The notes under the pieces are model-generated. The model did not search any database. It had not been told where the DNA came from and was given only the letters and a program-made list of their open reading frames with translations. From contig NZ_BAGN01000122.1 in the NCBI RefSeq assembly GCF_000308835.1, forward strand, positions 1-64,000: a stretch of 64,000 nucleotides of DNA, in the 5' to 3' direction. Each line of letters begins with the position of its first letter. Position 1 is the first letter of the stretch. Position numbers and translations under genes: made by a program. The stretch comes from Nocardia vinacea NBRC 16497 (GTDB lineage Bacteria > Actinomycetota > Actinomycetes > Mycobacteriales > Mycobacteriaceae). Positions 52,202 through 61,655 of this stretch are shown here, piece after piece.

Positions 52202-52621
52202 TCCGCACACAGTGCACCGCCCTCGGCGGGCCGACATCCAGAACGGATACGACAGCGCAGCCAGGGCCAGCGATTCAGCGCCGGGCGGCGACCCGAGCGG
52301 ATAGGGCGACGACTGCCGGCAGTCCGAGCACGGCGGCGGCGAACCCGATAAGACCCCCTTCTGATCGGCGCGGCGCCCCGGGGCATATCCCAAGTTGAGT
52401 GAAGGCCTCGACCGATATCCGCAGAGCTGGAAAGACTTCCGTGATATGACAGTCCATGATTCACCGGGCCGACGTGCCGGTTTCTTAGGATTCTCTCAGC
52501 TGAACCCGAATTGAACCCCCACAGACCCCCCACCTGCGGTTCTGCACTAATTCGGCTCGACGCCGTCACCCTCCCTTTCTGCATAACCGCAGGTAGAGCG
52601 GGCGACGTGACGTACTGTCTG
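52202..52621. other. Intergenic region, possible transporter tail remnant
   Basis: These 420 bases separate the LysR cassette from tRNA-Leu. On the minus strand, codons ending at 52275 read GLIGFAAAVLGLPAVVAL then ARVAARR, like the last helix and basic tail of a membrane transporter. No start or full gene is present. Nothing else was seen. Confidence 0.3.
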
Positions 52622-52706
52622 TGTCCGGAGGGGGACTTGAACCCCCACGCCCGATAAAGGGCACTAGCACCTCAAGCTAGCGCGTCTGCCATTCCGCCAC
52701 CCGGAC
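52622..52706 (-). tRNA. tRNA-Leu (anticodon GAG)
   Basis: The reverse strand folds as a class II tRNA of 85 nt. The acceptor GTCCGGG pairs with TCCGGAC (one G-T), the anticodon loop is CTTGAGG, a long variable arm TGCCCTTTATCGGGCG is present, and the T-arm is GGGGGTTCAAGTCCCCC. The anticodon GAG reads CUC/CUU leucine codons. CCA is not encoded. It lies at the accessory/core boundary, a common integration site class, though no repeat of its 3' end was found. Confidence 0.95.
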
Positions 52707-52862
52707 CGGTGTGCTCAGCAAGGTTATCGGATGTGGCGGCGTTGACCAAATCGCGGGTTTAGCTGGTGATTCTCGGTGTTGCGGGCTCGCCTTGCCCGAG
52801 CTGGCGACGAGTACCTACTATTCGAGCTAGTACTTACCGATACGCATGTGGGACAGGTAACG

Positions 52863-53219
52863 ATGGGTGCCAAGAGATCCGGACCGTACTTCTGCGGCAT
52901 CGATGCGGCGATGGATGTGGTGGGCGGGAAGTGGAAGGCGCTGATCCTGTGGGAGTTGGCGACCCACGGTGTCCGCCGCTTCGGTGAACTGCGTCGCGGT
53001 CTGCCCGGCGTCTCGGAGAAGATGCTGATCCAGCAGCTGCGGGAGCTGGAGGAGGACGCCATCGTGGATCGCGAGATCTATCGCGAGGTGCCACCGAAGG
53101 TCGAATATCGGTTGACCGAATTGGGCATCGCCCTCAATGCGGCGCTGGAGCCGCTGGGCGCGTGGGGCCGCGATCGCATCGACCGGATCGGTGCCGGGCG
53201 CGTGCACCTGCCCACGTGA
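52863..53219 (+). CDS. HxlR-family regulator
   Basis: This 118-residue HxlR/MarR-like winged helix protein has a single conserved-looking Cys (PYFCGIDAAMDVVGGKWKALIL region) that in related regulators senses oxidants or quinones. ATG 52863 follows GACAGG; the frame is open to 52776. It ends 4 bp before the convergent acyltransferase. No operator was seen. Confidence 0.85.
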   Translation: MGAKRSGPYFCGIDAAMDVVGGKWKALILWELATHGVRRFGELRRGLPGVSEKMLIQQLRELEEDAIVDREIYREVPPKVEYRLTELGIALNAALEPLGAWGRDRIDRIGAGRVHLPT

Positions 53220-53223
53220 GGGC

Positions 53224-54099
53224 TCATCCCAGGATCGGCAGCGTCCGTTCCTCGGCCAGCCTCGACAATGCCTCCTGCATAATCCCGGTGACGTACTCGT
53301 AGCCGCGATCCACATCCAACTCGGGCCCCAATATCTCGTGCAGGTCGATCGGCGGCAGGAATTCGACCGTCACTTTCGTGGGCAACGGAATATGCCCGGC
53401 GAGGTCGCTGATATTCAGCCCCCACGGCAGCGCCAGCGAAATCGGGAACACCTTCAACCGCAGTGTCCGATCCAGCCGTAGCAGCCGGGCGATCCGGTCG
53501 CCGCGGGTGAGCATGAGAGCGTTCTGCTGGGCGCCGTAGTTCACGAACGGCACGATCGGCACGTGCTCGTCCCAGGCCAATCGCAGGAATCCGGTGCGTC
53601 CGGCGAAATCGAGCCGGTCCTCCTCCCAGGTGGGGCGGTGTACCTCCCAGTCGCCGCCGGGATACACCAGCACCGCCGCGCCACTGCGCAGCGCGGCCTT
53701 GGCGCTGTCGGGATCGGCTGCCACCGTGCCGAAGCGGGACAGGAACGAGCCGAGGACCGGCACGGCCATCACCAGATTGTGGGCGAGTTGGTAGAAGGGC
53801 CGCTCGGGTCCGAAATAGTGCGCGAACGCGAGAGTGGTCACGAGGGCCTCGGGCGAGACGTTGCCGCCGGAGTGGTTGCCGACCAACAGTATCGGCCCGT
53901 CTTCGGGTATCTGCTCCATTCCGCGCACCTCGGCGCGGAAGTAGGCGCGGACCAGTTGCCAGGACGGTTCGACGGCGTAGGCGATGAAGGCGGGATCTCG
54001 GTCGCTCATATCCGCCGTGGGAACCCGCGCTCGCACCTGCCGGGCGACCCAGTCGGTCGCGCTGTCGATGGGCGGCAATGGCAGGTTCGAGAACTTCAT
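53224..54099 (-). CDS. PlsC-like acyltransferase
   Basis: This 291-residue protein resembles lysophospholipid or glycerolipid acyltransferases of actinobacteria: GPILLVGNHSGGNVSPEAL carries the catalytic NH (the usual Asp of the HxxxxD motif is not in place), then LVYPGGDWEVHRP and VPIVPFVNYG. It probably acylates membrane or storage lipids. ATG 54099 is chosen as the normal family start. Confidence 0.82.
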   Translation of the reverse strand: MKFSNLPLPPIDSATDWVARQVRARVPTADMSDRDPAFIAYAVEPSWQLVRAYFRAEVRGMEQIPEDGPILLVGNHSGGNVSPEALVTTLAFAHYFGPERPFYQLAHNLVMAVPVLGSFLSRFGTVAADPDSAKAALRSGAAVLVYPGGDWEVHRPTWEEDRLDFAGRTGFLRLAWDEHVPIVPFVNYGAQQNALMLTRGDRIARLLRLDRTLRLKVFPISLALPWGLNISDLAGHIPLPTKVTVEFLPPIDLHEILGPELDVDRGYEYVTGIMQEALSRLAEERTLPILG

Positions 54100-54279
54100 G
54101 GGCACGGCTTTCCGGTGAAGGCGTCGACCGAGACATACCCCGCAATGTCGCGACCACACCGCACCGTGATTGCGATCAGCGTGAATCGACCCGCGATTGC
54201 GCACCTCGAGACCGTGGCGGATGCCGCGCGAGAACAGCGATGGCACCCCGCGGCTGTGTCAGGTGGTAGGAAAGGGTAC

Positions 54280-55641
54280 GTGTCTGCAACTGGCGAAGTA
54301 TCCGGTCCGAACACCACATCTCGTGCCGTGTCCGAGGTGGTCGAATTGGTCAGTACGCTGATCCGGTTCGACACTTCCAACACCGGGGATCTGGCGACCA
54401 CCAAGGGCGAGCGCGAATGTGCGCAGTGGGTGGCCGATCAGTTGCATCAGGCGGGGTACACGACCGAGTACGTGGAATCGGGCGCGCCGTGTCGCGGGAA
54501 TGTGTTCGCGCGGTTGAAGGGGGCCGATTCGAGCCGCGGCGCGCTGCTGATCCACGGGCATCTCGATGTGGTGCCCGCCGAGGCCGCGGACTGGAGTGTG
54601 CACCCGTTCTCGGGTGCGGTGCGCGACGGCTATGTGTGGGGGCGTGGCGCGATCGATATGAAGGATATGGTCGGCATGATGCTGGCCATCGCGCGCCAGT
54701 TCAAGATCGAGGGGACGGTGCCGCCGCGCGATATCGTCTTCGCCTTCCTCGCCGACGAGGAGAACGGCGGCAAGTGGGGTTCGCAGTGGCTGGTGCAGAA
54801 TCGGCCCGACCTGTTCGACGGGATCACCGAAGCGGTGGGGGAGGTCGGCGGCTTTTCGCTGACCGTGCCGCGCCCGGACGGCACCGACCGTCGGTTGTAT
54901 CTGGTGGAGACGGCCGAGAAGGGGCTGGGCTGGATGCGGTTGCGGGCCAAGGCCCGCGCCGGTCACGGTTCGTTCCTGCACGAGGACAATGCCGTCACGA
55001 TTCTGGCCGCCGCGGTGGCGCGCCTGGGCAAACACACCTTCCCCCTGGTGCTTTCGGATTCGGTCGCCGAATTCCTGGCCGCGGTCGCCGAGGAGACCGG
55101 CTTGGAGTTCGATCCGTCGAGTCCCGATATCGAGGGTCAGCTCGCGAAGTTGGGCACGATCTCCCGCATCATCGGCGCGACATTGCGCGATACCGCGAAT
55201 CCGACCATGCTGCAGGCGGGTTACAAGGCGAACGTGATCCCGCAGACCGCCGAGGCGGTCGTCGACTGTCGCGTGGTGCCGGGGCGACAGGCCGCATTCG
55301 AGCGTGAGGTGGACGAGCTGATCGGCCCGGATGTCGAGCGCGAGTGGATCACCAAACTCGATTCCTACGAAACGACATTCGACGGACATCTCGTCGACGC
55401 GATGAACGCCGCCATTCTCGCCCACGACCCGCAGGGTCGGACCGTGCCCTATATGCTCTCCGGCGGTACCGACGCAAAGGCCTTCGCCCGCTTGGGTATT
55501 CGTTGCTTCGGTTTCGCACCGCTGCAGCTGCCACCGGAATTGGATTTCACGGCACTGTTCCACGGTGTCGACGAGCGGGTTCCGGTGCAGGCACTCGAAT
55601 TCGGCACCCGGGTGCTGGAACACTTCCTGTTGAACAGCTGA
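54280..55641 (+). CDS. M20-family metallopeptidase (dipeptidase/deacylase)
   Basis: This 453-residue enzyme of the DapE/ArgE/carboxypeptidase G2 group has zinc-site residues His94 and Asp96 (GHLDVV), Asp126 (GAIDMKD) and Glu160-Glu161 (ADEENGG), with the dimerisation domain in the middle and a late His in the ALFHGVDE region. GTG 54280 follows GGAAAGGG. It hydrolyses an amide or peptide bond; the substrate is unknown. It lies 18 bp before the PEBP gene. Confidence 0.88.
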   Translation: MSATGEVSGPNTTSRAVSEVVELVSTLIRFDTSNTGDLATTKGERECAQWVADQLHQAGYTTEYVESGAPCRGNVFARLKGADSSRGALLIHGHLDVVPAEAADWSVHPFSGAVRDGYVWGRGAIDMKDMVGMMLAIARQFKIEGTVPPRDIVFAFLADEENGGKWGSQWLVQNRPDLFDGITEAVGEVGGFSLTVPRPDGTDRRLYLVETAEKGLGWMRLRAKARAGHGSFLHEDNAVTILAAAVARLGKHTFPLVLSDSVAEFLAAVAEETGLEFDPSSPDIEGQLAKLGTISRIIGATLRDTANPTMLQAGYKANVIPQTAEAVVDCRVVPGRQAAFEREVDELIGPDVEREWITKLDSYETTFDGHLVDAMNAAILAHDPQGRTVPYMLSGGTDAKAFARLGIRCFGFAPLQLPPELDFTALFHGVDERVPVQALEFGTRVLEHFLLNS

Positions 55642-55659
55642 CGATCGAAAGGACCCACC

Positions 55660-56196
55660 GTGCCCGACTACTCTTACAACCCGTACGACGCGCTGCCCGA
55701 GGTGCCCAGCTTCACGGTGACCTCGGAGGATGTCGCCGATGGCGAGAGCTTCGGCAACGACCAGGTCAGCGGCGTCTTCGGCGCGGGCGGCAAGGATGTC
55801 TCGCCGCAGCTGTCCTGGTCCGGATTCCCCGCGGAGACAAAGAGTTTCGCGGTCACCGTCTACGATCCGGATGCCCCGACTGCCGCCGGTTTCTGGCACT
55901 GGGCGGTGGCCAACATTCCGGTGAGCACCACCTCGCTGCCACGCGGAGCCGGTAGTGAGGGTGGTGTCCTGCCCGAGGGTGCGGTCACATTGCGCAATGA
56001 CGGCGCGTTCCCCGGATTCGTCGGTGCGGCGCCACCGGCCGGACACGGGTACCACCGCTACTTCATCGTCGTGCACGCGGTGGATGTGGAGCGGTTGGAG
56101 ATCGACGAGAACGGCACACCCGCCTTCCTCGGCTTCAACCTGTTCTCGCACACCGTGGCCCGCGCCACCATCGTCGCCAAGTACGAGGTCGCCTAG
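55660..56196 (+). CDS. YbhB/YbcL-type PEBP protein
   Basis: This 178-residue phosphatidylethanolamine-binding/Raf-inhibitor-like protein has [29 protein letters not shown] and [14 protein letters not shown], the conserved PEBP pocket strands. GTG 55660 follows GAAAGGACC. It is probably in one transcript with the M20 gene and is closed by the terminator that follows. Its function in bacteria is not settled. Confidence 0.88.
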   Translation: MPDYSYNPYDALPEVPSFTVTSEDVADGESFGNDQVSGVFGAGGKDVSPQLSWSGFPAETKSFAVTVYDPDAPTAAGFWHWAVANIPVSTTSLPRGAGSEGGVLPEGAVTLRNDGAFPGFVGAAPPAGHGYHRYFIVVHAVDVERLEIDENGTPAFLGFNLFSHTVARATIVAKYEVA

Positions 56197-56216
56197 CATC
56201 TGCCGGGAAAACGACT

Positions 56217-56244
56217 GTGGCCCTGAACTTTTGCTCAGGGCCAC
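56217..56244. terminator. Bidirectional terminator
   Basis: GTGGCCCTGA and TCAGGGCCAC form a perfect 10-bp stem with an 8-nt loop, between the convergent PEBP and acyl-CoA ligase genes. Confidence 0.88.
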
Positions 56245-56250
56245 CGATCG

Positions 56251-58083
56251 TTACGAGACGTTCACCACCGATTCGGGCAGCGGCGTGGTGTACAGCGAGG
56301 CGATCTCCTCGGCGTACTTCGCCGCGATCGGGTTACGCTTGAGCTTCATGGTCGGGGTCAGCTCGTCACCGCCCGGCTCCCACGGCTGGCCGATCACGGT
56401 GAACCGCTTGATCTGCTCGACCCGCGACAGCTTGCGGTTACCCGCGACGACCGCCGCGAGCACCTCGTCCAGGATCTCCTTGCGGGTGGCCAGCGCGGCC
56501 AAATCGTCTGCGGGCGCGTCGAATTCCTTGGCCCGGATCGCGGCGGTGTCCGGATCGAGCACGATCAGCGCGGAGATGAACGGTTTGGCCTCACCGATAG
56601 CCACCACCTGACCGACCAGCGAGGACGCCGCCTTGACCGCGTTCTCGATATTGGTCGGGGAGATGTTCTTCCCCGACTCGTTGATGATCAGTTCCTTCTT
56701 GCGATCCACGATGCGCACATAGCCGTCGGCATCGATCGTGGCGACGTCACCGGTGGCCAGCCATCCGTCGGCGTCGAGCGCCTCCTTGGTCTTGTCGGGC
56801 TGTTTGCGGTAGCCCGGGGTGACGATCGCGCCACGCACCAGCAGTTCGCCGTCCTCGCCGAGCCGTAGTTCGAGGCCCTCGACGGCCCGGCCGACCGAAC
56901 CAGGCCGCGGCTTGGCCAATTCGGTGTAGGTGGCCACGCCGGTGGTCTCCGACATACCCCACACCTCGCTGACGGTGAACCCGAGTCCGAGGAAGTATTC
57001 GAGGGTTTCGGCCGGGATCGCGGCGGCGCCGGAGGCGGCGACCTCGAGGTTGTCCAGGCCGAGCGCGGCCCGCAGTTTCGACAGCACCAGCGCGTCGGCG
57101 ACCTTGTACTGCGCGGCGAGCACCGGACTGCGGCCCTTACCCGCCAGCTCGGCGCGCGCGGCCGCGATGCCGGTGCTGATGGCCCAGTTCGCCAGCGCCT
57201 TCTTCACCGGGCTCGCTTCGGTGGCCAGCTTGCCGTCGATACCGGCCTTGATCTTCTGCCACACCCGGGGCACGCCGAAGAAGACGGTGGGGCGCGCGTC
57301 GGGCAGTGCCGCGGCGATCTCGCGCGGATCCGGCACGCAGGTGATCAGGATGCCGGTGAGCAGGCTGATGGCATGGGCGGAAATGCGGTCGGCGACGTGC
57401 GCGGCGGGCAGGTAGGAGATGGCGCGGTCGTCGAAGCCGACCGGCAGCGGCCCGTTGACCAGCGCGATGATCTGGGCCAGCACATTGCGATGGGTGATCT
57501 CCACGCCCTTGGACGGGCCGGTGGTGCCCGAGGTGTAGATCAGCGTGGCCAGATCGTCGGGGGTTACCGCCTGCCAAGCGGCGTCGAAATCGAAGTCGGC
57601 GGCCGGATTCGCCTCGAGGTCGGCCAGGCCGACCGTATCGGCGGCCGGACCGTCCACCACCACGATGTGCTCGAGCTCGACGCCCGCGCCCTTGATCACG
57701 TCGAGGAAGGCGCGCTCGGTGATCACCACCTTGTTCTCCGCATTGGTGAACAGATGTGTGATCTGCTCAGGGGAGCTGGTGTTGTAGATCGAGAACGGGG
57801 TGGCGCCCAAATGCAGTGCGGCCGTATCGATCAGGTTGAACTCGGGCCGGTTGGTGAGCATGATGCCGACGGTGTCGCCATGGCCGACGCCCAAGCCGGC
57901 GAGCCCCGCCGCCAGCGCGCGCACTCGCTCACCGTATTCGCGCCAGCTGACCTCAGTGGTACCGCCGACCGTCCGCAACGCGACCTGATCCGGTCGTAAC
58001 TTCACGGTCTCCTGGAATGCCTCCGGCACCGTGTACACCGTCTTGCCGGACTCGTGCGCGAAACCGATTTCTGTTGTCGTCAT
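56251..58083 (-). CDS. Long-chain fatty acyl-CoA ligase (FadD-type)
   Basis: This 610-residue ANL ligase has the ATP loop YTSGTTGPSKG (183-193), VWGMSETTG, TGDVATIDADGYVRI and GKNISPTNIE, and a C-terminal Lys in TPTMKLKR. These are the features of long-chain FadD enzymes that activate fatty acids to CoA thioesters. It is monocistronic with 182 bp upstream. It is probably housekeeping lipid metabolism rather than aromatic catabolism. Confidence 0.9.
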   Translation of the reverse strand: MTTTEIGFAHESGKTVYTVPEAFQETVKLRPDQVALRTVGGTTEVSWREYGERVRALAAGLAGLGVGHGDTVGIMLTNRPEFNLIDTAALHLGATPFSIYNTSSPEQITHLFTNAENKVVITERAFLDVIKGAGVELEHIVVVDGPAADTVGLADLEANPAADFDFDAAWQAVTPDDLATLIYTSGTTGPSKGVEITHRNVLAQIIALVNGPLPVGFDDRAISYLPAAHVADRISAHAISLLTGILITCVPDPREIAAALPDARPTVFFGVPRVWQKIKAGIDGKLATEASPVKKALANWAISTGIAAARAELAGKGRSPVLAAQYKVADALVLSKLRAALGLDNLEVAASGAAAIPAETLEYFLGLGFTVSEVWGMSETTGVATYTELAKPRPGSVGRAVEGLELRLGEDGELLVRGAIVTPGYRKQPDKTKEALDADGWLATGDVATIDADGYVRIVDRKKELIINESGKNISPTNIENAVKAASSLVGQVVAIGEAKPFISALIVLDPDTAAIRAKEFDAPADDLAALATRKEILDEVLAAVVAGNRKLSRVEQIKRFTVIGQPWEPGGDELTPTMKLKRNPIAAKYAEEIASLYTTPLPESVVNVS

Positions 58084-58264
58084 CTTCCCGTTTCCCGATA
58101 TCTCTGCGTGAACCGCGCCCGGCGCGACCGCATGGTTTCCACGCGGTTCGAGACCCGCTGCTCCTGATAAATTGCAAGCGACTCTATCTCATCGTGTCAC
58201 GCGGTGGGATAGCACCGTGTGGCGCGGCTCACTCATGGTAGCCAGATCGGGGTAATCGTGTCCG

Positions 58265-59077
58265 TTACTTGGACGCGGGAAGTGTGCGCCGACGGCGGGC
58301 CTGACCCCGCATCGTCCAGAACCGCCAGATGCGGCTCTTGCGTTTGAATACCGGTTGCACGTCTGGAGCCCACGGCACGTCGCCCGTGGGAATGAGATGG
58401 CCGCGGCGTCGGCGTTTCGCATCCAGATATGCCGCAGCCCGCGCACTGAGCACCGGAGTCAGCAGCGGTTCCATGGTCACAGCCAGACCGGCGGCGCGCA
58501 GTTCGGCGGCCTTGTCCGGATTGTTGGTGAGTAGGCGCACCCGGGCCAGTCCGAGTTCCTGCAGGCTTTTCGCCGCGTGCAGGTAACTACGATTGTCCAC
58601 GGGGAATCCGAGCCGCTCGTAGCTGGTGAAGGTGTCCGCGCCCGACCGCTGACTTTCCCGGTAACCCAGCGCCTTGGCGATCAGCCCGACGCCGCGGCCC
58701 TCTTGCTCCAGATAGACCAGGACACCGCTGCCCTCAGCCCAGATCAGGTCCAAGGACTTGTCGAGTTCCGGCCCGCAATCGCAATCGTCCGAACCGAGCC
58801 CCTCGCCATATAGACACCGCGAATGCACCCGGACCAGACACCCATCGTCGGCTTCGCCGAAAACGAGCACATGTCCGTACTCGGCGCCGCCGGCCACTTC
58901 CATCACACGAACCTGCAGATCCTGCCCCTTGCGGGTGAGCCGATGGGCGGTCTCACCAAGCGTCGGCACAGCTGTGGTCAATGCTCCTCCGAAGACGATG
59001 GGATAGTTGGGTTTGCCGCCGTTTGCGGCGCGAGAAGGCCCGGGCTGCCAGCGAACGACAAACTGTAACTCGATCAC
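58265..59077 (-). CDS. ribA: GTP cyclohydrolase II
   Basis: In this 270-residue enzyme, residues 55-230 form the RibA domain with zinc ligands Cys88, Cys99 and Cys101 (HSRCLYGEGLGSDDCDC), the YLEQEGRGVGL loop and TNNPDKAAEL. It converts GTP to the first riboflavin precursor. It is stand-alone, not fused to RibB as in the usual RibBA, and away from other rib genes, so it may be a second copy. A basic C-terminal tail of about 40 residues is unusual. The GTG start at 59077 is uncertain. Confidence 0.88.
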   Translation of the reverse strand: MIELQFVVRWQPGPSRAANGGKPNYPIVFGGALTTAVPTLGETAHRLTRKGQDLQVRVMEVAGGAEYGHVLVFGEADDGCLVRVHSRCLYGEGLGSDDCDCGPELDKSLDLIWAEGSGVLVYLEQEGRGVGLIAKALGYRESQRSGADTFTSYERLGFPVDNRSYLHAAKSLQELGLARVRLLTNNPDKAAELRAAGLAVTMEPLLTPVLSARAAAYLDAKRRRRGHLIPTGDVPWAPDVQPVFKRKSRIWRFWTMRGQARRRRTLPASK

Positions 59078-59122
59078 CGATTTCAGCGCTGTAAATCTAC
59101 CCGAGCCGCGCCATCGCGTATG

Positions 59123-60622
59123 TTACGCGCCGGCCGACTCTTCCCCGAGGTGGACGATGCGGTCGATATCCCGAACCGATGGCATGGCGTCAGGAATGTC
59201 ACCGAACGACTGGGTCGCGACCATCGCCGCAGTCGCCCAGCGGAATACCGGTTCGTCGGCCGGCCGGCCGGAGGCGACGATCTTCGACACCAGCGCGGCG
59301 GAGAAGGCCGCTGCGGCGCCCGGCGAATCTTCCAGTGCCACAGGAAAATCTGCGATATCCGCATTGATCTCGTCAGACCTGACGATGCAACGGAAGCCGT
59401 CGATCACACAGACCCCGCGCACACCCAGACTGCGCAGCCGTTGCGCCACCTGGGCCCCGGACGCCGACGGGTCCCCGGGCAGCAATGCGCGCAGTTCCCA
59501 CGTCGAGCCGACGAGATAGTCGACAGCGCCGAAATACTGGTAGAGATACTGCGGCGCATCGATCGGCGGCGAGGGGTTCACCACCACCGACGGACGACGA
59601 TCCATCTCCCCGATGGCCGCCAGTACGTCCTTGATCGCATCGGAGGGCTGCTCGAAGGTCAACACGACCGCGTCCGAGGCTGCGAGCGCCTCGCGAAACC
59701 GGGGTTCGCTCACCACATGTGCTCCTTGCCAGATGCGGTCGTCCTCGCAGCCGATCTTGCTGGACACACCCGTACTGGTGATCATGACCGCGGAGACATT
59801 CGTCGTGGCGCCGTTGACCACTTTGACCAACTCGGTATCGACATTCTCGGCGCGTAGATAGTTGAGGATGTGCCTACCGGCGTCGTCGTTTCCGACCGCG
59901 GAGATGAGCTGAGCCTGCAGTCCGAGACGCGCGGCCGCCACCGCACGGTTGAGCCCCTTACCACCAGCATGCACTTCGAAGCTGCCCGGCGTGGATTTGC
60001 CCGCCGATGGAATTTGCCCGATCCGGTAGATGTGGTCGATTACCGCCGATCCGATGACCGTGACCACGCCGCGGCGCGGCTGTACATCCGGCAGTGCGAT
60101 CAGCACCTTCGGTTCGGGGGTGAACCTGTAGTTCGATGTCGAATAGGCGGCCGCGGCCGCGAGCTTGGCCGCCAATTCGGTAAATGCGCGTCGCTCGGGT
60201 GTGGCCCGCAACGAACGCACAGTCGGTGCGGACGGTACGAAATCGGCGCTGTAGGCCTCGTGCAGGCCCCGCCACTGTTCGGTCAGGTACACGCGACGCT
60301 CGCCGAGGTCGGCGGCATACAAGCGCTCGAGATCTATTCCGGCCGGGGGCTTTTCACGCAGCAGCCCCAACGACAGTTCGGCATCGGCGATCAACCGATT
60401 GGTCGGATCCAGTTGTCGCGCGAGGTCACGAACCACGGGCAAGACGGCTTCCTCGGCCGAGAGCCCCTCCTGCTGCGCTCGGTGGCGGATGACGGATAGA
60501 TCCAGCAGGGGAGCAACATCGATTTCCGTGGTGCGCAACCGATCCGCACTCAGCCCCGAGCGTTTGCTGAGCCTGGTGAGAATGTTGCGGATGGCAACCG
60601 TGCGTGAGTCCTGCTGGACCAT
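59123..60622 (-). CDS. Ribokinase-like (PfkB) protein with N-terminal helical domain, catalytic Asp absent
   Basis: In this 499-residue protein, residues 1-180 are a mostly helical region of unknown family. Residues 184-499 form a PfkB/ribokinase fold with the sugar-site text GGKGLNRAVAAARLGL. The second PfkB signature, DTTxAGD in active kinases, reads DSPGAAAAF at 432-440: the catalytic Asp is Ala438 and the anion-hole glycines are largely lost. It is thus probably a binding or regulatory protein. A paralogue with the same loss lies at 62114-63088. ATG 60622 is preferred; GTG 60673 is possible. Confidence 0.8.
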   Translation of the reverse strand: MVQQDSRTVAIRNILTRLSKRSGLSADRLRTTEIDVAPLLDLSVIRHRAQQEGLSAEEAVLPVVRDLARQLDPTNRLIADAELSLGLLREKPPAGIDLERLYAADLGERRVYLTEQWRGLHEAYSADFVPSAPTVRSLRATPERRAFTELAAKLAAAAAYSTSNYRFTPEPKVLIALPDVQPRRGVVTVIGSAVIDHIYRIGQIPSAGKSTPGSFEVHAGGKGLNRAVAAARLGLQAQLISAVGNDDAGRHILNYLRAENVDTELVKVVNGATTNVSAVMITSTGVSSKIGCEDDRIWQGAHVVSEPRFREALAASDAVVLTFEQPSDAIKDVLAAIGEMDRRPSVVVNPSPPIDAPQYLYQYFGAVDYLVGSTWELRALLPGDPSASGAQVAQRLRSLGVRGVCVIDGFRCIVRSDEINADIADFPVALEDSPGAAAAFSAALVSKIVASGRPADEPVFRWATAAMVATQSFGDIPDAMPSVRDIDRIVHLGEESAGA

Positions 60623-61086
60623 AGGCGGGCCTGTCCTCCATGACGCTGCGATCGTTCCCTGTGACACTCTCACGATATGCCAATCGTCCGGGGTTTAGCC
60701 GTCGAGTGAACCGGCAATTACCAACTTACAACGGCAATTGACCGTAGTGAATGGCAAATGCCACACTGAGTTACGGCGACCACGCGTCGTCCGCCAGATG
60801 ACTCGGGAGGGCCCTGGTGATGAGAGTGATTCTGCTGATACGGCACGCACGGCGGCGCGGGGAGCCAAGGGCCGGCGGTACCGAAACCGAGCTCGTTCCC
60901 AACCGCGCCCGCGTCTAGGTGAACGAATCGAGTTCGCCGGGACGACATTTCACCCGATCAAGCCGACTTCGTCGCCTGCTCCATCCGACAGCTGCGAGCC
61001 CCGGCTGACCGCGATGCAGCGGTCGACCGGGGCTCGGTGCACCCAAAATGCGGTCGGCGACAGCTCTGGCACCCCTGGAGACAGCC
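60623..61086. promoter_or_regulatory. Divergent promoter region of the small-gene locus
   Basis: These 464 bases lie between the leftward PfkB-fusion gene and the rightward small genes and must hold both promoters. Apart from the 32-codon frame at 60820-60918, nothing conserved was recognised. Confidence 0.35.
60820..60918 (+). CDS. 32-codon ORF resembling a histidine-phosphatase start
   Basis: ATG 60820 (or GTG 60817) follows GGGAGG. The text MRVILLIRHARRRGEP looks like the opening of the histidine phosphatase superfamily (LLIRHGE) before an early TAG. It could be a truncated remnant or a small ORF. The support is one short motif and a good ribosome site. Confidence 0.25.
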   Translation: MRVILLIRHARRRGEPRAGGTETELVPNRARV

Positions 61087-61374
61087 GTGACGATCTACGA
61101 ATGCAGCCGGTCGATGACCAGCAGCGTCACGCCCGACGCATGGGCGTGGCGGGCAGGTCGCGAAGAACCGGCATGGCGATTGAGCTGGCTACCCGACCAG
61201 CTGACCCGCGAACAGGCCTGGGCCGGAATGCAATTGCAGGAGCTTCTGAGCCACCCGGACCCGGCATCGGACCACGACGCGCACGCGCGGGCATTGGCCG
61301 ATCAACTCGGTATCACCGTGCAGCACGCACTGCACACGCTGCACCAACGGATGCTCGACAGGAGGCATTCGTGA
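61087..61374 (+). CDS. Small paralogous protein, copy 1 of 3
   Basis: This 95-residue protein starts at GTG 61087 after GGAG. It shares with the next two genes the core MTSSVTPDA, WRLSWLPDQLTREQAWAGM, LLSHPD and a His-rich acidic segment followed by a helix ending in RMLDRRHS. It is soluble, with no signal or membrane segment. Its stop overlaps the next start (GTGA). The family is not recognised. The locus lies between two ribokinase-like genes that run the other way. Confidence 0.7.
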   Translation: MTIYECSRSMTSSVTPDAWAWRAGREEPAWRLSWLPDQLTREQAWAGMQLQELLSHPDPASDHDAHARALADQLGITVQHALHTLHQRMLDRRHS

Positions 61375-61655
61375 CCATCTACGTAACTCACTGGTCGATG
61401 ACCAGCGATCTCACCGCGGAGTCGGCCTACCGGCTGGCGGACAAGTGGGCCAAGTCGTGGCGGCTGAGCTGGCTGCCCGAACGGCTGCTGACGCGGGAAC
61501 AAGCTTTGGCGGGGATGGATCTCGCGGAGATCTTCAGCACCCAGGATTTCCGGCACGACTCGACGGTTCAAGCACGAGCCTTCTACTGCGCCGGCCAGAT
61601 CGGAATACCCCTCGAGCGCATCGGGCTCGAATTGCTACACCGGAGGCACCCATGA
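61371..61655 (+). CDS. Small paralogous protein, copy 2 of 3
   Basis: This 94-residue protein reads MTSDLTAESAYRLADKWA, WRLSWLPERLLTREQALAGM and EIFSTQD, ending LELLHRRHP. The GTG start overlaps the copy 1 stop, and its own stop overlaps the copy 3 ATG (ATGA), so all three are translationally coupled. Its function is unknown. Confidence 0.7.
   Translation: MTIYVTHWSMTSDLTAESAYRLADKWAKSWRLSWLPERLLTREQALAGMDLAEIFSTQDFRHDSTVQARAFYCAGQIGIPLERIGLELLHRRHP

Noticed and set aside
52622..52706. tRNA-Leu 3' end as a duplicated attachment site
   Set aside because: No second copy of the tRNA 3' segment was found by eye, so no att site is claimed.
54259..56244. 661-codon reverse frame over the M20 and PEBP genes
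   Set aside because: The forward genes have intact catalytic motifs; the reverse frame is an artefact of high GC.
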